The translations under genes and the position numbers were made by a program. From Nocardia sp. BSTN01 (GTDB taxonomy: Bacteria; Actinomycetota; Actinomycetes; Mycobacteriales; Mycobacteriaceae): 64,000 nucleotides of DNA. Location: assembly GCF_015354405.1 (NCBI RefSeq), contig NZ_JADKYP010000014.1, positions 1-64,000 of the forward strand. Reading direction: 5' to 3'. Of the stretch, positions 10,791 to 18,977 are shown piece by piece (position 1 is the stretch's first letter; every line of letters begins with the position of its first letter). The notes below the pieces were generated by a model. The model did no database searches, was not told the DNA's origin, and saw only the letters and a list, made by a program, of their open reading frames with translations.

Positions 10791-11120
10791 TCAGAAGCCC
10801 CCGATCGGCTGGTGGTCGGGCGCGTTCGTGTGGAGGTGAGTACCGACCTCGCGGTACCCGTCGCGATGTGCAACGTCGCTTACGGCACGCGATTGATCGG
10901 AACGCGCGGTGGAACCGGCGAGAAGGTAGCCGAGATGCGCGTCTATGTTGGGGGTTCCGAGGGCCCCACTCCTGGTGAGCCGATTTCGGCTGTTGTGGCG
11001 TGGGAGTTCCGGTCCCGACTCTATGAGGAGCTCGGTCAGTGGTCCGAGTATGTCCGCGGCGAGCGAAGCGAGTGCTTTTACTGGCACCGTGCGGACGTTG
11101 TTCTGGGTCTCGATCTCCAC
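10791..11120 (-). CDS. Hypothetical protein upstream of the methylase-helicase gene
   Basis: A 109-residue frame from a GTG at 11120, with GAAAG just upstream and a TTGACA at about 11140 that could be a -35 box. The first 45 residues (VKALASLAADILGPLTELL) look helical and well formed; the rest is polar with several His. The stop at 10791 is 65 bases from the likely start of the methylase-helicase, suggesting one transcript. A plus-strand frame over the same DNA (10725-11219) is also open, but I prefer the minus strand because of orientation and promoter. I do not recognise the family. It is probably part of the same mobile element. Confidence 0.4.
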   Translation of the reverse strand: MEIETQNNVRTVPVKALASLAADILGPLTELLIESGPELPRHNSRNRLTRSGALGTPNIDAHLGYLLAGSTARSDQSRAVSDVAHRDGYREVGTHLHTNAPDHQPIGGF

Positions 11121-11247
11121 GAGTCTTTCGTACTGCTGAACGTTGTCAACCCCCGCTACGAGCGATGGGTTCGCTCCACCCGGTCAGCTCCGCGCTCTCC
11201 GGGAGCAAAGGAGATGTGATCTCAGCAGCCTATATGACCGTGTGCCG

Positions 11248-11284
11248 CAGCGGCGGGCCCACGTAATGTGTGGGCCCGCCGCTG
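11248..11284. terminator. Hairpin terminator downstream of the MFS exporter
   Basis: A perfect 15-bp inverted repeat: arm 11248-11262 (CAGCGGCGGGCCCAC), 7-base loop, arm 11270-11284. It begins about 20 bases past the stop of the minus-strand MFS gene. There is no U-tract, as is common in actinobacterial terminators. Confidence 0.75.
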
Positions 11285-11304
11285 GTTTCGAGTTTCAGAT
11301 GCGT

Positions 11305-12924
11305 TCAGGCGACCCTGTCCGCGAGCGGCTGTGCCGTGGCCTGGTCGCTGACGTCGTCCTGCCAGCTCTCGTGCAGGTCACGGTTGCGTGTGAAGGCGAA
11401 GCCGATGACCGCGGCGACCGCGAGCAGGACGGCGCCGACGGTCATCATGTTGTTCAGACCGTCCACCACTGCGGAATGGGCGGCAGACACCGCTCGGGGT
11501 CCAATGCCGTCAGGGAGCTGCCCGAGGACCGAAGAGCCCGCTGCGGCAACAGTTTCTCCCTGGTCGTGGGCGGCGCTGCCGATCTGCTGACCAATTTCGG
11601 AGGCGGCGAAGTGGTTGGCGACGCGGGCCTCGAAGAAGGAGCCGAACACCGCGATGCCGAGGGCGACGCCGATCTGCTGGAAGGTTTCGCTGACACCGTT
11701 GGACATGCCGGCTCGGGCAGGCTCGACGACGTTGATCGCCAAGGCGGCGCGGGTGGGGTTGAAGATGCCCATGCCGACGCCGATCAACAGGAAGTTGGCG
11801 AGCAAGGCGGTCCATGAGCTGTCGGACTTCAGTAGCAGTGGAACCGAGATCATGCCTGCGCCGACAGCCAGAGAGCCGATGCCCAGTAGCCATCGGGGGG
11901 AGACCTTGGCGGTCAATGCGCCTGCGACGCCGCCGATCACCATCATGACCGCCGACATCGGCAGTAGGCGCAGGCCCGTGGCCATCGGCGAGTGACCCAG
12001 TTCGATCTGGACGAACGACATGAGCAGGAAGATGGCGGCCAGCGACGATCCCATCAGCAGCACGGTCACCGCGGCGAGGCTGTCGAAACTGACGATCCGG
12101 AACAGTGACAGATCCAGCAGTGCCCGCGGTCCTCTCGCGCGTTCGATGCCGACGAAGACGGCGAGCACGATCGCCGAGGCGATGAACAGGCCGACGATCA
12201 GTGTGCTGCCCCAGCCTTCGGTGTTGCCGCGCAGGATGGCGAAGACCAGCATGGTCATGGCCACGGAGAAGGTGATCAGACCGGCCCAGTCATTGGCGTG
12301 CGGTGTGCGGTCTCCCCGGTCTGGGATGCGCAGTGCGCCGGCGATCACGGCGAAGATGCCCAGCGGTACGTTGACCAGGAAGATCCATCGCCAGTCCAGG
12401 TACTGGGTGAGGACGCCGCCGACCACCGGGCCACCGGCGATGGCAACGCCGTAGCCAGCGGCGAAGACTCCGAGCGCCTGGGCTCGTTCCTTGCCGCTGA
12501 ACTCCTGGGCGATCAAGGCCGGTCCGATCGCGAACAGCGCCGCGGCGCCGACACCCTGGATGCCTCGTGCGATGTTCAAACTCCAACCGTCCCAGGCTAA
12601 TCCGCAAGCCAGGGACGCCGCCGAGAACAGTGCGAATCCGAGGAGGAACATCGACTTGCGGCCGTACCGGTCGGCCAGTGCGCCGCCGGTGAGCAGGAAG
12701 ACGCCGAGGGTGAGTGAGTAGGCGTCGAGCACCCATTGCAGATCGGCGAGATTGCCGATGTCGAACGCGCTGCGCACGCTTGGCAGGGCCACGTTGACCG
12801 AGGTCAAGTCGATCATGAGCATCGAGGTGGCGAGAGTGACGATGCCGAGTGTCCACCAGCGGGCGCTGGCGGGTGGAGCCCCCGACGGGAGGGGGCTCGT
12901 TGTGTCTATATGACGGCCAGACAT
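11305..12924 (-). CDS. MFS drug exporter, DHA2 (EmrB/QacA-like) family
   Basis: A ~539-residue integral membrane protein with about 14 hydrophobic segments, the size and layout of DHA2 proton-driven drug efflux pumps. Visible hallmarks are VNVALP in TM1 (motif D1), LADRYGRKSMFLLG (motif A), and IARGIQGVGAAALFAIGPALI followed by a Gly/Pro-rich AGYGVAIAGGPVVGGVL (motif C), which marks antiporters. The ATG at 12924 is preferred over an upstream in-frame start because GGAGG lies about 10 bases before it. It is divergent from an HxlR regulator 97 bases away, whose binding probably controls it, and is followed by a strong hairpin. The substrate is unknown. Confidence 0.9.
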   Translation of the reverse strand: MSGRHIDTTSPLPSGAPPASARWWTLGIVTLATSMLMIDLTSVNVALPSVRSAFDIGNLADLQWVLDAYSLTLGVFLLTGGALADRYGRKSMFLLGFALFSAASLACGLAWDGWSLNIARGIQGVGAAALFAIGPALIAQEFSGKERAQALGVFAAGYGVAIAGGPVVGGVLTQYLDWRWIFLVNVPLGIFAVIAGALRIPDRGDRTPHANDWAGLITFSVAMTMLVFAILRGNTEGWGSTLIVGLFIASAIVLAVFVGIERARGPRALLDLSLFRIVSFDSLAAVTVLLMGSSLAAIFLLMSFVQIELGHSPMATGLRLLPMSAVMMVIGGVAGALTAKVSPRWLLGIGSLAVGAGMISVPLLLKSDSSWTALLANFLLIGVGMGIFNPTRAALAINVVEPARAGMSNGVSETFQQIGVALGIAVFGSFFEARVANHFAASEIGQQIGSAAHDQGETVAAAGSSVLGQLPDGIGPRAVSAAHSAVVDGLNNMMTVGAVLLAVAAVIGFAFTRNRDLHESWQDDVSDQATAQPLADRVA

Positions 12925-12957
12925 TTCGTTCAACCTCCGAAGGCGTGATCCAAGGTC

Positions 12958-12973
12958 GGTTACCATTGGTTAC
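12958..12973. promoter_or_regulatory. Direct repeats GGTTAC, candidate HxlR operator
   Basis: GGTTAC occurs at 12958-12963 and 12968-12973, exactly 10 bp apart, on one face of the helix. It lies in the gap between the divergent MFS and HxlR genes. The first copy is part of GGTTACC, also present as its complement in the promoter region of the second HxlR gene near 25,970. The binding role is inference. Confidence 0.4.
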
Positions 12974-13021
12974 AGAGGTCATGATGTGTGACCCGAGCTC
13001 GCAGGGGAAGAAGGCACTTCA

Positions 13022-13432
13022 ATGTCACAGAGGAACATCCAGGTGCCCGTGGGGTACGACCTCGAAGAGGATTGCCCTTTCCAGGAGGTCCTCGAGCGTG
13101 TCGCGAGCAAGTGGGTTGTCCAGGTGATTTTGGCCAGCTCGGCAGGTCCGGTCAGGTTCACCGAGCTCGAGAGCGCGATCGACGGGATCAGCCGACGGAT
13201 GCTCACCCTGACGTTGCGTCGCCTCGAACGTGACGGACTAGTCACCCGCACCGTATATCCCTGTGTCCCACCGCGAGTCGAGTACACCGCGACCGAACCA
13301 GCCCTCGAGCTACAGGAAGCGTTCCAGGCCCTCGCCGATTGGGCGTTGCGTCATCGGCCTACGATCGCCGCCGCCCGCCGCGTCTACGACAACAGGGTCT
13401 CAGCTGAGGCTGAGGATTCAATCCTTAGTTGA
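13022..13432 (+). CDS. HxlR-family transcriptional regulator
   Basis: A 136-residue protein with the compact winged-helix of HxlR/DUF24 regulators. CPFQEVLERVASKWVVQVI near the start carries the family's conserved Cys (in sensors such as YodB this Cys reacts with electrophiles). Then come RFTELESAIDGISRRMLTLTLRRLERDGLVTR (recognition helix and start of wing) and a C-terminal dimerisation helix. It is divergent from the MFS exporter across a 97-bp gap with GGTTAC repeats, so it probably represses the pump until a quinone-, aldehyde- or drug-like signal appears. The ATG start is clear. Confidence 0.9.
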   Translation: MSQRNIQVPVGYDLEEDCPFQEVLERVASKWVVQVILASSAGPVRFTELESAIDGISRRMLTLTLRRLERDGLVTRTVYPCVPPRVEYTATEPALELQEAFQALADWALRHRPTIAAARRVYDNRVSAEAEDSILS

Positions 13433-13680
13433 AGATCAAATGAACATCTAGGTTAATTCCTCGGTGGGGAATAGATCACCGCGCGCCATTGTTGCCGGCG
13501 CATTGACGTGACGTGTGGGTATAGCTTTCTTCGGCGACCGCGGGTTATATGCGCAAGTCCTTGTTCGAGTGAGGCCGATCACAAATCATGTTAAATTATC
13601 ATGCTGAATTTGAAAGGACTTTGGCGGGAGGGCACACTCGAAGGGATTTGCTTTCTGAACACTGGGTGGGGGAAGTTGTC

Positions 13681-14586
13681 GTGAGTGAAACCGAAGAGAG
13701 ACGTAGATCTGAGCTGGCTGCTTTTCTGAAGGCTCGGCGCTCTCGCCGTCAACCCGAAGATGCAGGTCTGGTTCGGACCGGCTATCGCAGGACGCCGGGG
13801 CTGCGCCGCGAGGAAGTCGCCGTTCTCGCGAACATCGGCGTCTCCTGGTATAGCTGGCTGGAGCAGGGTCGGCCGATCAAGGCATCAGCGCAGGTGGTCA
13901 ACGCCATCTCGGACGCGCTGGGATTGGATCAGGAGGACCGCGCGCACCTGCGGGTGTTGGCCGGGCTACATGAGTTCGATGTTGTTCCCGTGTCCGAAGA
14001 GAGGGTTTCCCGAATTGTTCGGGATGTGCAGCTCGTTATCGATAATATTGGCGATCCGGCATATATCCTCGACAAATATGGCAGCGTTGAATTTATCAAC
14101 GCTGCAGCTCGGGAGCTGATCTACGCACCGATCGGCTCGAACTGCATGATTCGATTCTTCACCGATGCAGATTATGCCGACAGATTTGTCGATCAAGATG
14201 CTGCCGCGCGGAGCTTGGTAGGACGCTTCCGAAAGCGGGTGGGGAAGTACATAGACGATTCTATACTCGCCGAGACGGTTGATTCGCTCCTCATGCGCAG
14301 TGATTCTTTCGCGTCGCTGTGGCGTGAAATGGCGGTAGGCTCCGATCTGCCCGAAGTCCTGGTCTACCGTCACGATTCACTCGGCCAGCTGCCGATGCGA
14401 ACCACCAGCTTCGCTCTCGAAGCAGACATGGAGCGCACCCTGGTCGTGCATTCTGTCGACGGACCCATGTCCGATGTCGTGCGGCGGCATCTGCAGAACC
14501 GTTCGTGCGCGGACGGCCGAGTGATTGCGTCAGAGCCGACTCAGTGGCATGACCCTGCGTGTGCCCTGACCAGCATCGACGTCTGA
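13681..14586 (+). CDS. MmyB-type XRE transcriptional regulator
   Basis: A ~301-residue protein starting at GTG 13681, chosen because GGGGGAAG precedes it and the family begins near SELAAFLKARR. Residues 10-75 form the HTH, with the family signature RRTPGLRREEVAVLANIGVSWYSWLEQGR. The C-terminal ~180 residues are a PAS-like ligand-binding region (AYILDKYGSVEFINAAAREL) typical of MmyB-like regulators, which in related proteins binds fatty-acid-like ligands. The last ~40 residues drift from the family. An in-frame upstream extension to 13588 is weak. No obvious target gene lies next to it; the next genes downstream are fragments. Third-position GC is somewhat lower than in neighbouring genes. Confidence 0.85.
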   Translation: MSETEERRRSELAAFLKARRSRRQPEDAGLVRTGYRRTPGLRREEVAVLANIGVSWYSWLEQGRPIKASAQVVNAISDALGLDQEDRAHLRVLAGLHEFDVVPVSEERVSRIVRDVQLVIDNIGDPAYILDKYGSVEFINAAARELIYAPIGSNCMIRFFTDADYADRFVDQDAAARSLVGRFRKRVGKYIDDSILAETVDSLLMRSDSFASLWREMAVGSDLPEVLVYRHDSLGQLPMRTTSFALEADMERTLVVHSVDGPMSDVVRRHLQNRSCADGRVIASEPTQWHDPACALTSIDV

Positions 14587-14897
14587 AAGTAGCGGGGGTC
14601 CAAAGGATTCCATTGGGGGGTGGGCGGCCGGAGTGTGGCATGGCGGTCTCCAACCCTTCACGCTCTCGCGGTGTGGGTGTTAGTCGGAGTAACAGGACCG
14701 AGACACCCTGGTTGGCGGTACCGCGCCCCGGCAATATCGACTTGCGGGACAACGGATCTCATCGGCGAGAGCAGTTGTTCCCCTGGTGCTTTCGCATCCG
14801 GTCGAGCCGTTCTGTATTCGAGACGGCGCCCCGCGTCGCCGGTCCCCTTTGACATCTGGCGTCGGCCGTGAGGCGAGTGACTGCGAGGAGGGGATTT
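14587..14897. other. Intergenic stretch before the ketosynthase stub
   Basis: About 310 bases. No credible gene is visible on either strand. It ends in GAGGAGGGG, the ribosome binding site of the ketosynthase fragment. Confidence 0.35.
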
Positions 14898-15020
14898 GTG
14901 ACGTCAGCTGTACATGAAGATGCGATTGCAATCGTCGGTATGTCTTGCCGACTGCCCGGAGCGCGAGATATCGACTCCCTGTGGCGTCTGCTCGACGGAG
15001 CCGATACCGCGGTGAAATCT
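14898..15020 (+). pseudogene. Polyketide synthase ketosynthase N-terminal stub
   Basis: A GTG with GAGGAGGGG seven bases upstream starts MTSAVHEDAIAIVGMSCRLP, then GARDIDSLWRLLDGADTAVKSV. This is the start of a type I PKS ketosynthase domain, whose entry motif is IAIVGMSCRLPGA. Homology stops after about 40 residues at ~15,020, where DNA belonging to a minus-strand recombinase-like gene begins, although the frame remains open to 15449. The catalytic Cys-His-His region is absent. The intact start plus RBS suggests this was the true gene start before a deletion. Confidence 0.75.
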
Positions 15021-15023
15021 GTT

Positions 15024-15490
15024 TCACCGAAAGGACTTCCGGATCGTTCGCAACATCCGGGTGACGCGCATCGATTCCACGGCGCGGTGATCGATGACAT
15101 CGACCTGGCCGGCGAGGTACAACCGTTCGGCGTGGTCGATGTCGGTGGCGGCCATCGACTGGAACCGGCGAGGAACATCGCGGTTGTTCAAAAGCGTCAG
15201 CACTGCGGTTTTGGAGATCCGGTACTGCGCGGCCAGCCGCGCCGCCGAGGCTCCGTCGCGATACGCCTGAATCAGTTCTTCCACCGCTGTGGACGTCAGT
15301 CGACGCTCGATTCTGCGGGGAGCCCGGGAGCTGTCTGCTGTTGTCCGCTCGCGCCTGCGGCGCGGCCCCGAAGGCTGTCCGGAGTGGATTTTCGCGTGGG
15401 TGGCCTCGAGTTTCTGCAGGTCAGCACGTTTGGAATAACGCCCAGCTAGGTCCACAATTCTTAAAATCCCAGGTCGGGCCCTTTTTTCAT
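15024..15490 (-). pseudogene. Recombinase/resolvase-like HTH protein fragment
   Basis: From an ATG at 15490 the minus strand encodes GILRIVDLAGRYSKRADLQ, a basic linker, and RRLTSTAVEELIQAYRDGAS followed by AARLAAQYRISKTAVLTLL, which is a resolvase/Hin-type helix-turn-helix. A second repeat begins (DIDHAERLYLAGQ) and then degenerates into MRVTRMLRTIRKSF before the stop at 15024. No catalytic serine domain is present. The layout resembles the C-terminus of a serine recombinase or a small standalone HTH protein of the same fold. Its 3' end runs into the ketosynthase stub and its start touches the truncated TetR gene, so both ends are junctions. Confidence 0.5.
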
Positions 15491-16076
15491 CCATACGGCG
15501 GCCGAGCATTTCGCCCAGAAAGGATTCGGGAGCGCGACGATCAGAGACATCGCTGCTGCCTGCCGGATCTCGCGTGCTGGGCTCGTGCACTATTTCCCGG
15601 ACAAGGAGGCGCTGCTACAAGCGGTGCTCGAAGAGCGTGACCTCGCGGACCGGAGACGATTCGGGGCGTACGTCCAGGTGCCCGGCGGGCTGGGTATTTT
15701 GCGCGGGATGGTCGAGTTGGCCGCTCACAATCAGCAGACGCCCGGATTGATAGATCTGTTCGTGCGGCTGTCGGCGGAGGCTTCCGATCCGGAACATCCG
15801 GCGCACGAATACTTCGTCGAGCGCTACGACCGGATCCGTCTCGGCACCGCCCGAACACTGCGAAAGGCGCTTCGCGCCGGGTATTTACATGAGGATTCGG
15901 ATCCGGACCGAATCGCTGTGCGCCTGACCGCGCTGATGGACGGCCTGCAAACCCAATGGCAGTTCGACCGTACGATCGATATGGCGCACCACATCCGTGC
16001 GGCCATCTACGAGGTTCTCAGCGGCGAAGGCAGAAAGGCGTTCGAAGCGCTCGCTGTCGGGCCGCCTCTCGCATGA
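15489..16076 (+). pseudogene. TetR-family regulator, N-terminally truncated
   Basis: The frame reads TAAEHFAQKGFGSATIRDIA, then AAACRISRAGLVHYFPDKEALLQAV, a standard TetR HTH, and a ligand-binding domain to the stop at 16076. Upstream of TAAEHF the frame runs into unrelated sequence with a stop and no start codon, so about the first 10-15 residues and the start are missing. The first possible start, GTG at 15585, would lose most of the HTH and could not bind DNA. The break coincides with the start of the recombinase-like fragment, so an insertion or deletion at ~15,489 removed the beginning. Confidence 0.7.
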
Positions 16077-16182
16077 GGCCTGTCGCGTCCCAGCGAACGC
16101 CTCGTGCACACGTCGGCGCGCTTCCTCCGGCTTTCTCGAACCAGCCGACGCTGGACACATCTCACAAGTTAGGGCCCACATC

Positions 16183-16995
16183 ATGAGGTCTTCCTGGATT
16201 TTGGCGTTCGCCGCTGTAGTGACCATGGCCGGGCACACCGCCGCGGTGAACGCGCAGCCACCCGCGCCCGCGATGAACGATTGGGACTGTCGGCCATCGG
16301 CCGCGCATCCACGCCCTGTGGTATTACTGCACGGCATCACCGACAGCACGCACGAGTGGGACGCGCTGGCCCCACGTCTGGCCGAGGCCGGTTACTGTGT
16401 CTTCGCACTCGACTACGGCAAGGATGAGCGAACGTTGTTCCAGGTCAACGGGTTCGGTCCCGTGCGGCGCTCGGCGACGGAAGTCGATGCTTTCATCGAG
16501 GCGGTCCGCACCCGTACCGGTGCCACCCAGGTCGACCTTGTGGCTCATTCGGAAGGCGCTGCGATCGCGCTGTCCTTGGCCGAGCAGGTCGAGCGTGGAG
16601 ACCGGATTCATACCGAAGTTCTGCTGGCGCCACCCACTTTCGGCACAACGCTGTCCGGTGTCGTGGAGGTCGCCGAACGGTCCGGAGTTCGTGGCGTGAC
16701 CGATGCCGTCTTGTCGAATGCGATGTGCCCGGCCTGCGCCGACCTCGAGGCCGGATCACCGTTCATCACCGAACTCGACCGTGCACCGATCGCGGTGGCG
16801 GGCGTGCGCTACCACGTTCTCGCGACGCGTGACGACACCGTCGTCACCCCGCCGGGCACTGCCTCGTTCATCCCGGAGGTCGGTGTGGACAATGTCTTCG
16901 TCCAGGACCTGGCTCCCGGGCATGTCGTCGACCATGCCACTCTCCCACGCGATCCCGTCGTCATGGGGTGGATCACCGCTGCCCTCGACCGATAG
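16183..16995 (+). CDS. Secreted lipase/esterase, alpha/beta-hydrolase fold (LipA/EstA-like)
   Basis: A 270-residue protein starting at ATG 16183 with a Sec signal peptide (residues ~1-26, ILAFAAVVTMAGHTAAVNA). The mature part begins the hydrolase fold with PVVLLHGITDS (oxyanion region HG), then VDLVAHSEGAAIALSLA carrying the nucleophile Ser in AHSEGA. The acid is probably in ATRDDTVVTP and the catalytic His in PGHVVDHATLP. This matches class 2 secreted triacylglycerol lipases of actinobacteria. The nucleophile elbow AHSEG differs from the usual GHSQG. It lies about 100 bases after the broken TetR gene; no regulator is evident. The substrate is probably short- or medium-chain esters. Confidence 0.9.
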   Translation: MRSSWILAFAAVVTMAGHTAAVNAQPPAPAMNDWDCRPSAAHPRPVVLLHGITDSTHEWDALAPRLAEAGYCVFALDYGKDERTLFQVNGFGPVRRSATEVDAFIEAVRTRTGATQVDLVAHSEGAAIALSLAEQVERGDRIHTEVLLAPPTFGTTLSGVVEVAERSGVRGVTDAVLSNAMCPACADLEAGSPFITELDRAPIAVAGVRYHVLATRDDTVVTPPGTASFIPEVGVDNVFVQDLAPGHVVDHATLPRDPVVMGWITAALDR

Positions 16996-17078
16996 GGGGC
17001 ATGGGCGTCCGGCGTACGTGACGACCCGCAGCGCTCACAGCCGCGGGGTGTTGCCCCGCCGGGTGACGTTGCCATCGA

Positions 17079-17372
17079 CTACGACCACGTCTCGTCCATA
17101 TCGGCCCGCTGTGTCCGCGGTGCTGGTGACGCGTTCCCTGTTCCGGTCGTGAGGACAAGATCGGCGCCGTGCTGGGTGAGCAAGGCAGCGACGGCTCCGC
17201 CCATTCCGCCGTCGAAGAAGGCGAAGGAGCGCAAGTGGTATGCGCGATGGTCGTGGGCGCAAGGCGTCGGGACCCGGTCGCCTTGCCCCCCTGGAGTTCC
17301 GGTCAGGGCGGCGGCTGTGACCGCGGCGATCAGCGTGAGCAGTTGTCGTCGGCCCGGTCTCGCAGGATCCAT
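17079..17372 (-). CDS. Small putative exported protein, possibly truncated
   Basis: A 97-residue frame from an ATG at 17372 with AGGAA six bases upstream. It opens PGRRQLLTLIAAVTAAALTG, a twin-Arg/hydrophobic leader compatible with export. It continues RSFAFFDGGMGGAVAALLTQ and ADLVLTTGTGNASPAP. An overlapping frame (ending at 17038) reads GRYGRDVVVVDGN, which would fit on after QRAD if about four bases were missing near 17,093, so the natural protein may have been longer. The family is not recognised with confidence; a DJ-1/PfpI-like C-terminus is only a guess. Confidence 0.4.
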   Translation of the reverse strand: MDPARPGRRQLLTLIAAVTAAALTGTPGGQGDRVPTPCAHDHRAYHLRSFAFFDGGMGGAVAALLTQHGADLVLTTGTGNASPAPRTQRADMDETWS

Positions 17373-17513
17373 CGCTTTTTCCTGGTAGGGCGGTGTTTTG
17401 GCAGGACCTCGTTTCCGGCTCGAACGTAGCATTCGCCGGGCCTCGCAAACCGGACCCGGCGGCCGGCGCGTGCGTCGGTTTCGATCGGGTGGGAGATTGG
17501 AAGGATGGCCTGA

Positions 17514-18266
17514 ATGAACATGGTCGCTACGCCCGGATGGGAATTGGCTGCGGTATGTGCGGTTCTGGTGTGTGCGGCAGCGGCGGTGTACCGGGTGGCG
17601 CGGCTGGGGTCGATCCTGATCGTTCCGGGCGCCGCGATGCGCGCGGTCGCGCAGCTGAGTGTGGTCGCGCTGGTTCTGGCCGCAGCTTTGGCGAGGGTGT
17701 GGTCGTCGCTGCTGGTGCTGGGCGCGATGTTCGCCGCGGCGGTGTTCACGGCTGCGCGCCGGGCGCGGGCGGGCCGATCCGGGGTATGGCTGGCGGTGGC
17801 TGTGGGTCTCGGCTGGTGTGTGGTGCTTGTGCCGCTGGTGGGGACTGGGATCGTTCCGATCGCGGGCGTGGCGATCGTGCCGATCGGTGGAATCATCCTC
17901 GGCGGCACGATGACCGCCACATCGTTGGCGGCGCGGAGAGCCTTGGATACGATCGAGCACCGCCGCGGTGAGATCGAGGCCGCGCTGAGCCTGGGAATGT
18001 CCGAACGAGACGCCCACCTCGAGATGATTCGCTCCACGGCCGCCGACGCCTTGCTGCCCGGAGTCGATCAGACCCGCACCGTAGGTGTGGTGACACTGCC
18101 GGGAGCGTTCGTCGGGGTTCTGGTCGCCAGCGGTTCGGCGACACAGGCGGCCGCGGTCCAGGTGCTCGTGCTGCTCGGATTGCTGTTGGCCCAGTCATGT
18201 GCGGTGGCGGCCACCATCGAACTGGTGGCACGTGGCCACGTGCGCCGCGCCGCCGGCAGGCGGTGA
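17514..18266 (+). CDS. ABC transporter permease, UPF0014 (FetB/YbbM) family
   Basis: A 250-residue protein with about seven hydrophobic segments, the size of UPF0014 permeases such as E. coli FetB, implicated in iron homeostasis. Family features are the central GIVPIAGVAIVPIGGIILGG (TM pair), then TATSLAARRALDTI, RRGEIEAALSLGMSERDA and QTRTVGVVTLPGAFVGVLV, which form the conserved cytoplasmic coupling loop and following helix. The ATPase partner (FetA-like) is not adjacent, which is common when the gene is orphaned. The start at 17514 fits the family length. Confidence 0.85.
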   Translation: MNMVATPGWELAAVCAVLVCAAAAVYRVARLGSILIVPGAAMRAVAQLSVVALVLAAALARVWSSLLVLGAMFAAAVFTAARRARAGRSGVWLAVAVGLGWCVVLVPLVGTGIVPIAGVAIVPIGGIILGGTMTATSLAARRALDTIEHRRGEIEAALSLGMSERDAHLEMIRSTAADALLPGVDQTRTVGVVTLPGAFVGVLVASGSATQAAAVQVLVLLGLLLAQSCAVAATIELVARGHVRRAAGRR

Positions 18267-18411
18267 TCGCCTCAGCCTGTAGGAAATGCGTTAAGAAATC
18301 CTGTGAGGGTCCGGCCCGGAGGCGCCTCAGTGCAGGATGAGCATCGACGACCTGATCGGTCGTCGAGTGGCAGGTTGTGCCGTGGGTGATTTCGGGGACA
18401 GGAGCGTGGGG

Positions 18412-18924
18412 ATGCGGATGGTCCGGTTCGCTACCGCCGCGGTCGTTGCGGTGGGGCTGCTGACCGGTTGTTCGAGTCATCCGCCGCAGGCGGAGGTGCG
18501 CCAAGCTGTGGACCCGAATTTCCTTGCCGGGTGCGGTCCGGTGGGGGAGCCGGTGATCGCGCGGGCGGTCGACAGGTCGACCGCGATCAAACAGTCCTCG
18601 CCGCCGACGTGTGCGTGGGCCGCGTCGGGTCCGGACGCAGACACCGTCGATGTGACCTATGCCTGGTTGTCCGGTGACACGCTCGCCCGCGAGCTACAGA
18701 TCGCGCAGCAGTCCGGGTATCAGGTGGAGAAGTTCGTGGTGAAACGCTTCGCGGGCTTCTACTGGCACGATCCCCGCGATCCCGGCCACTGCGGGGCCAC
18801 TGCCGCTGACACCGGCACGGTCACCTGGTGGGTGCGAAACCGTTCGCACACACCACATCCCGATGACCCGTGCGCCGCGGCCATGACGCTGATGCAGCAG
18901 ACGTTGTTGATCGACGGCACGTGA
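18412..18924 (+). CDS. DUF3558-like lipoprotein
   Basis: Starting at ATG 18412 (GGAG eight bases upstream) the ~170-residue protein has a signal peptide and lipobox LLTGCSS, so it should be lipidated at Cys and held on the outer face of the membrane. The mature domain has several Cys (AGCGPVGE, PPTCAW, GHCGAT, DDPCAA) and a strand-rich body ending MTLMQQTLL, like DUF3558 lipoproteins common in Nocardia and Mycobacterium. The function is unknown. A bidirectional hairpin follows at 18932. Confidence 0.75.
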   Translation: MRMVRFATAAVVAVGLLTGCSSHPPQAEVRQAVDPNFLAGCGPVGEPVIARAVDRSTAIKQSSPPTCAWAASGPDADTVDVTYAWLSGDTLARELQIAQQSGYQVEKFVVKRFAGFYWHDPRDPGHCGATAADTGTVTWWVRNRSHTPHPDDPCAAAMTLMQQTLLIDGT

Positions 18925-18931
18925 GCGATAT

Positions 18932-18959
18932 GGTCCGCGCAGCGCGGTCTGCGCGGACC
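18932..18959. terminator. Hairpin between convergent genes
   Basis: The inverted repeat GGTCCGCGCA (18932-18941), 8-base loop, TGCGCGGACC (18950-18959) sits in the 53-bp gap between the ends of the lipoprotein and Nramp-like genes. It probably terminates both strands. Confidence 0.7.
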
Positions 18960-18977
18960 CCATCCGATTCGGTTTGT

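Noticed and set aside
10725-11219. Plus-strand open frame of 164 codons opposite the small hypothetical gene
   Set aside because: The minus-strand frame has a promoter-like TTGACA, an RBS and the orientation of the adjacent methylase gene. The plus frame has no motif.
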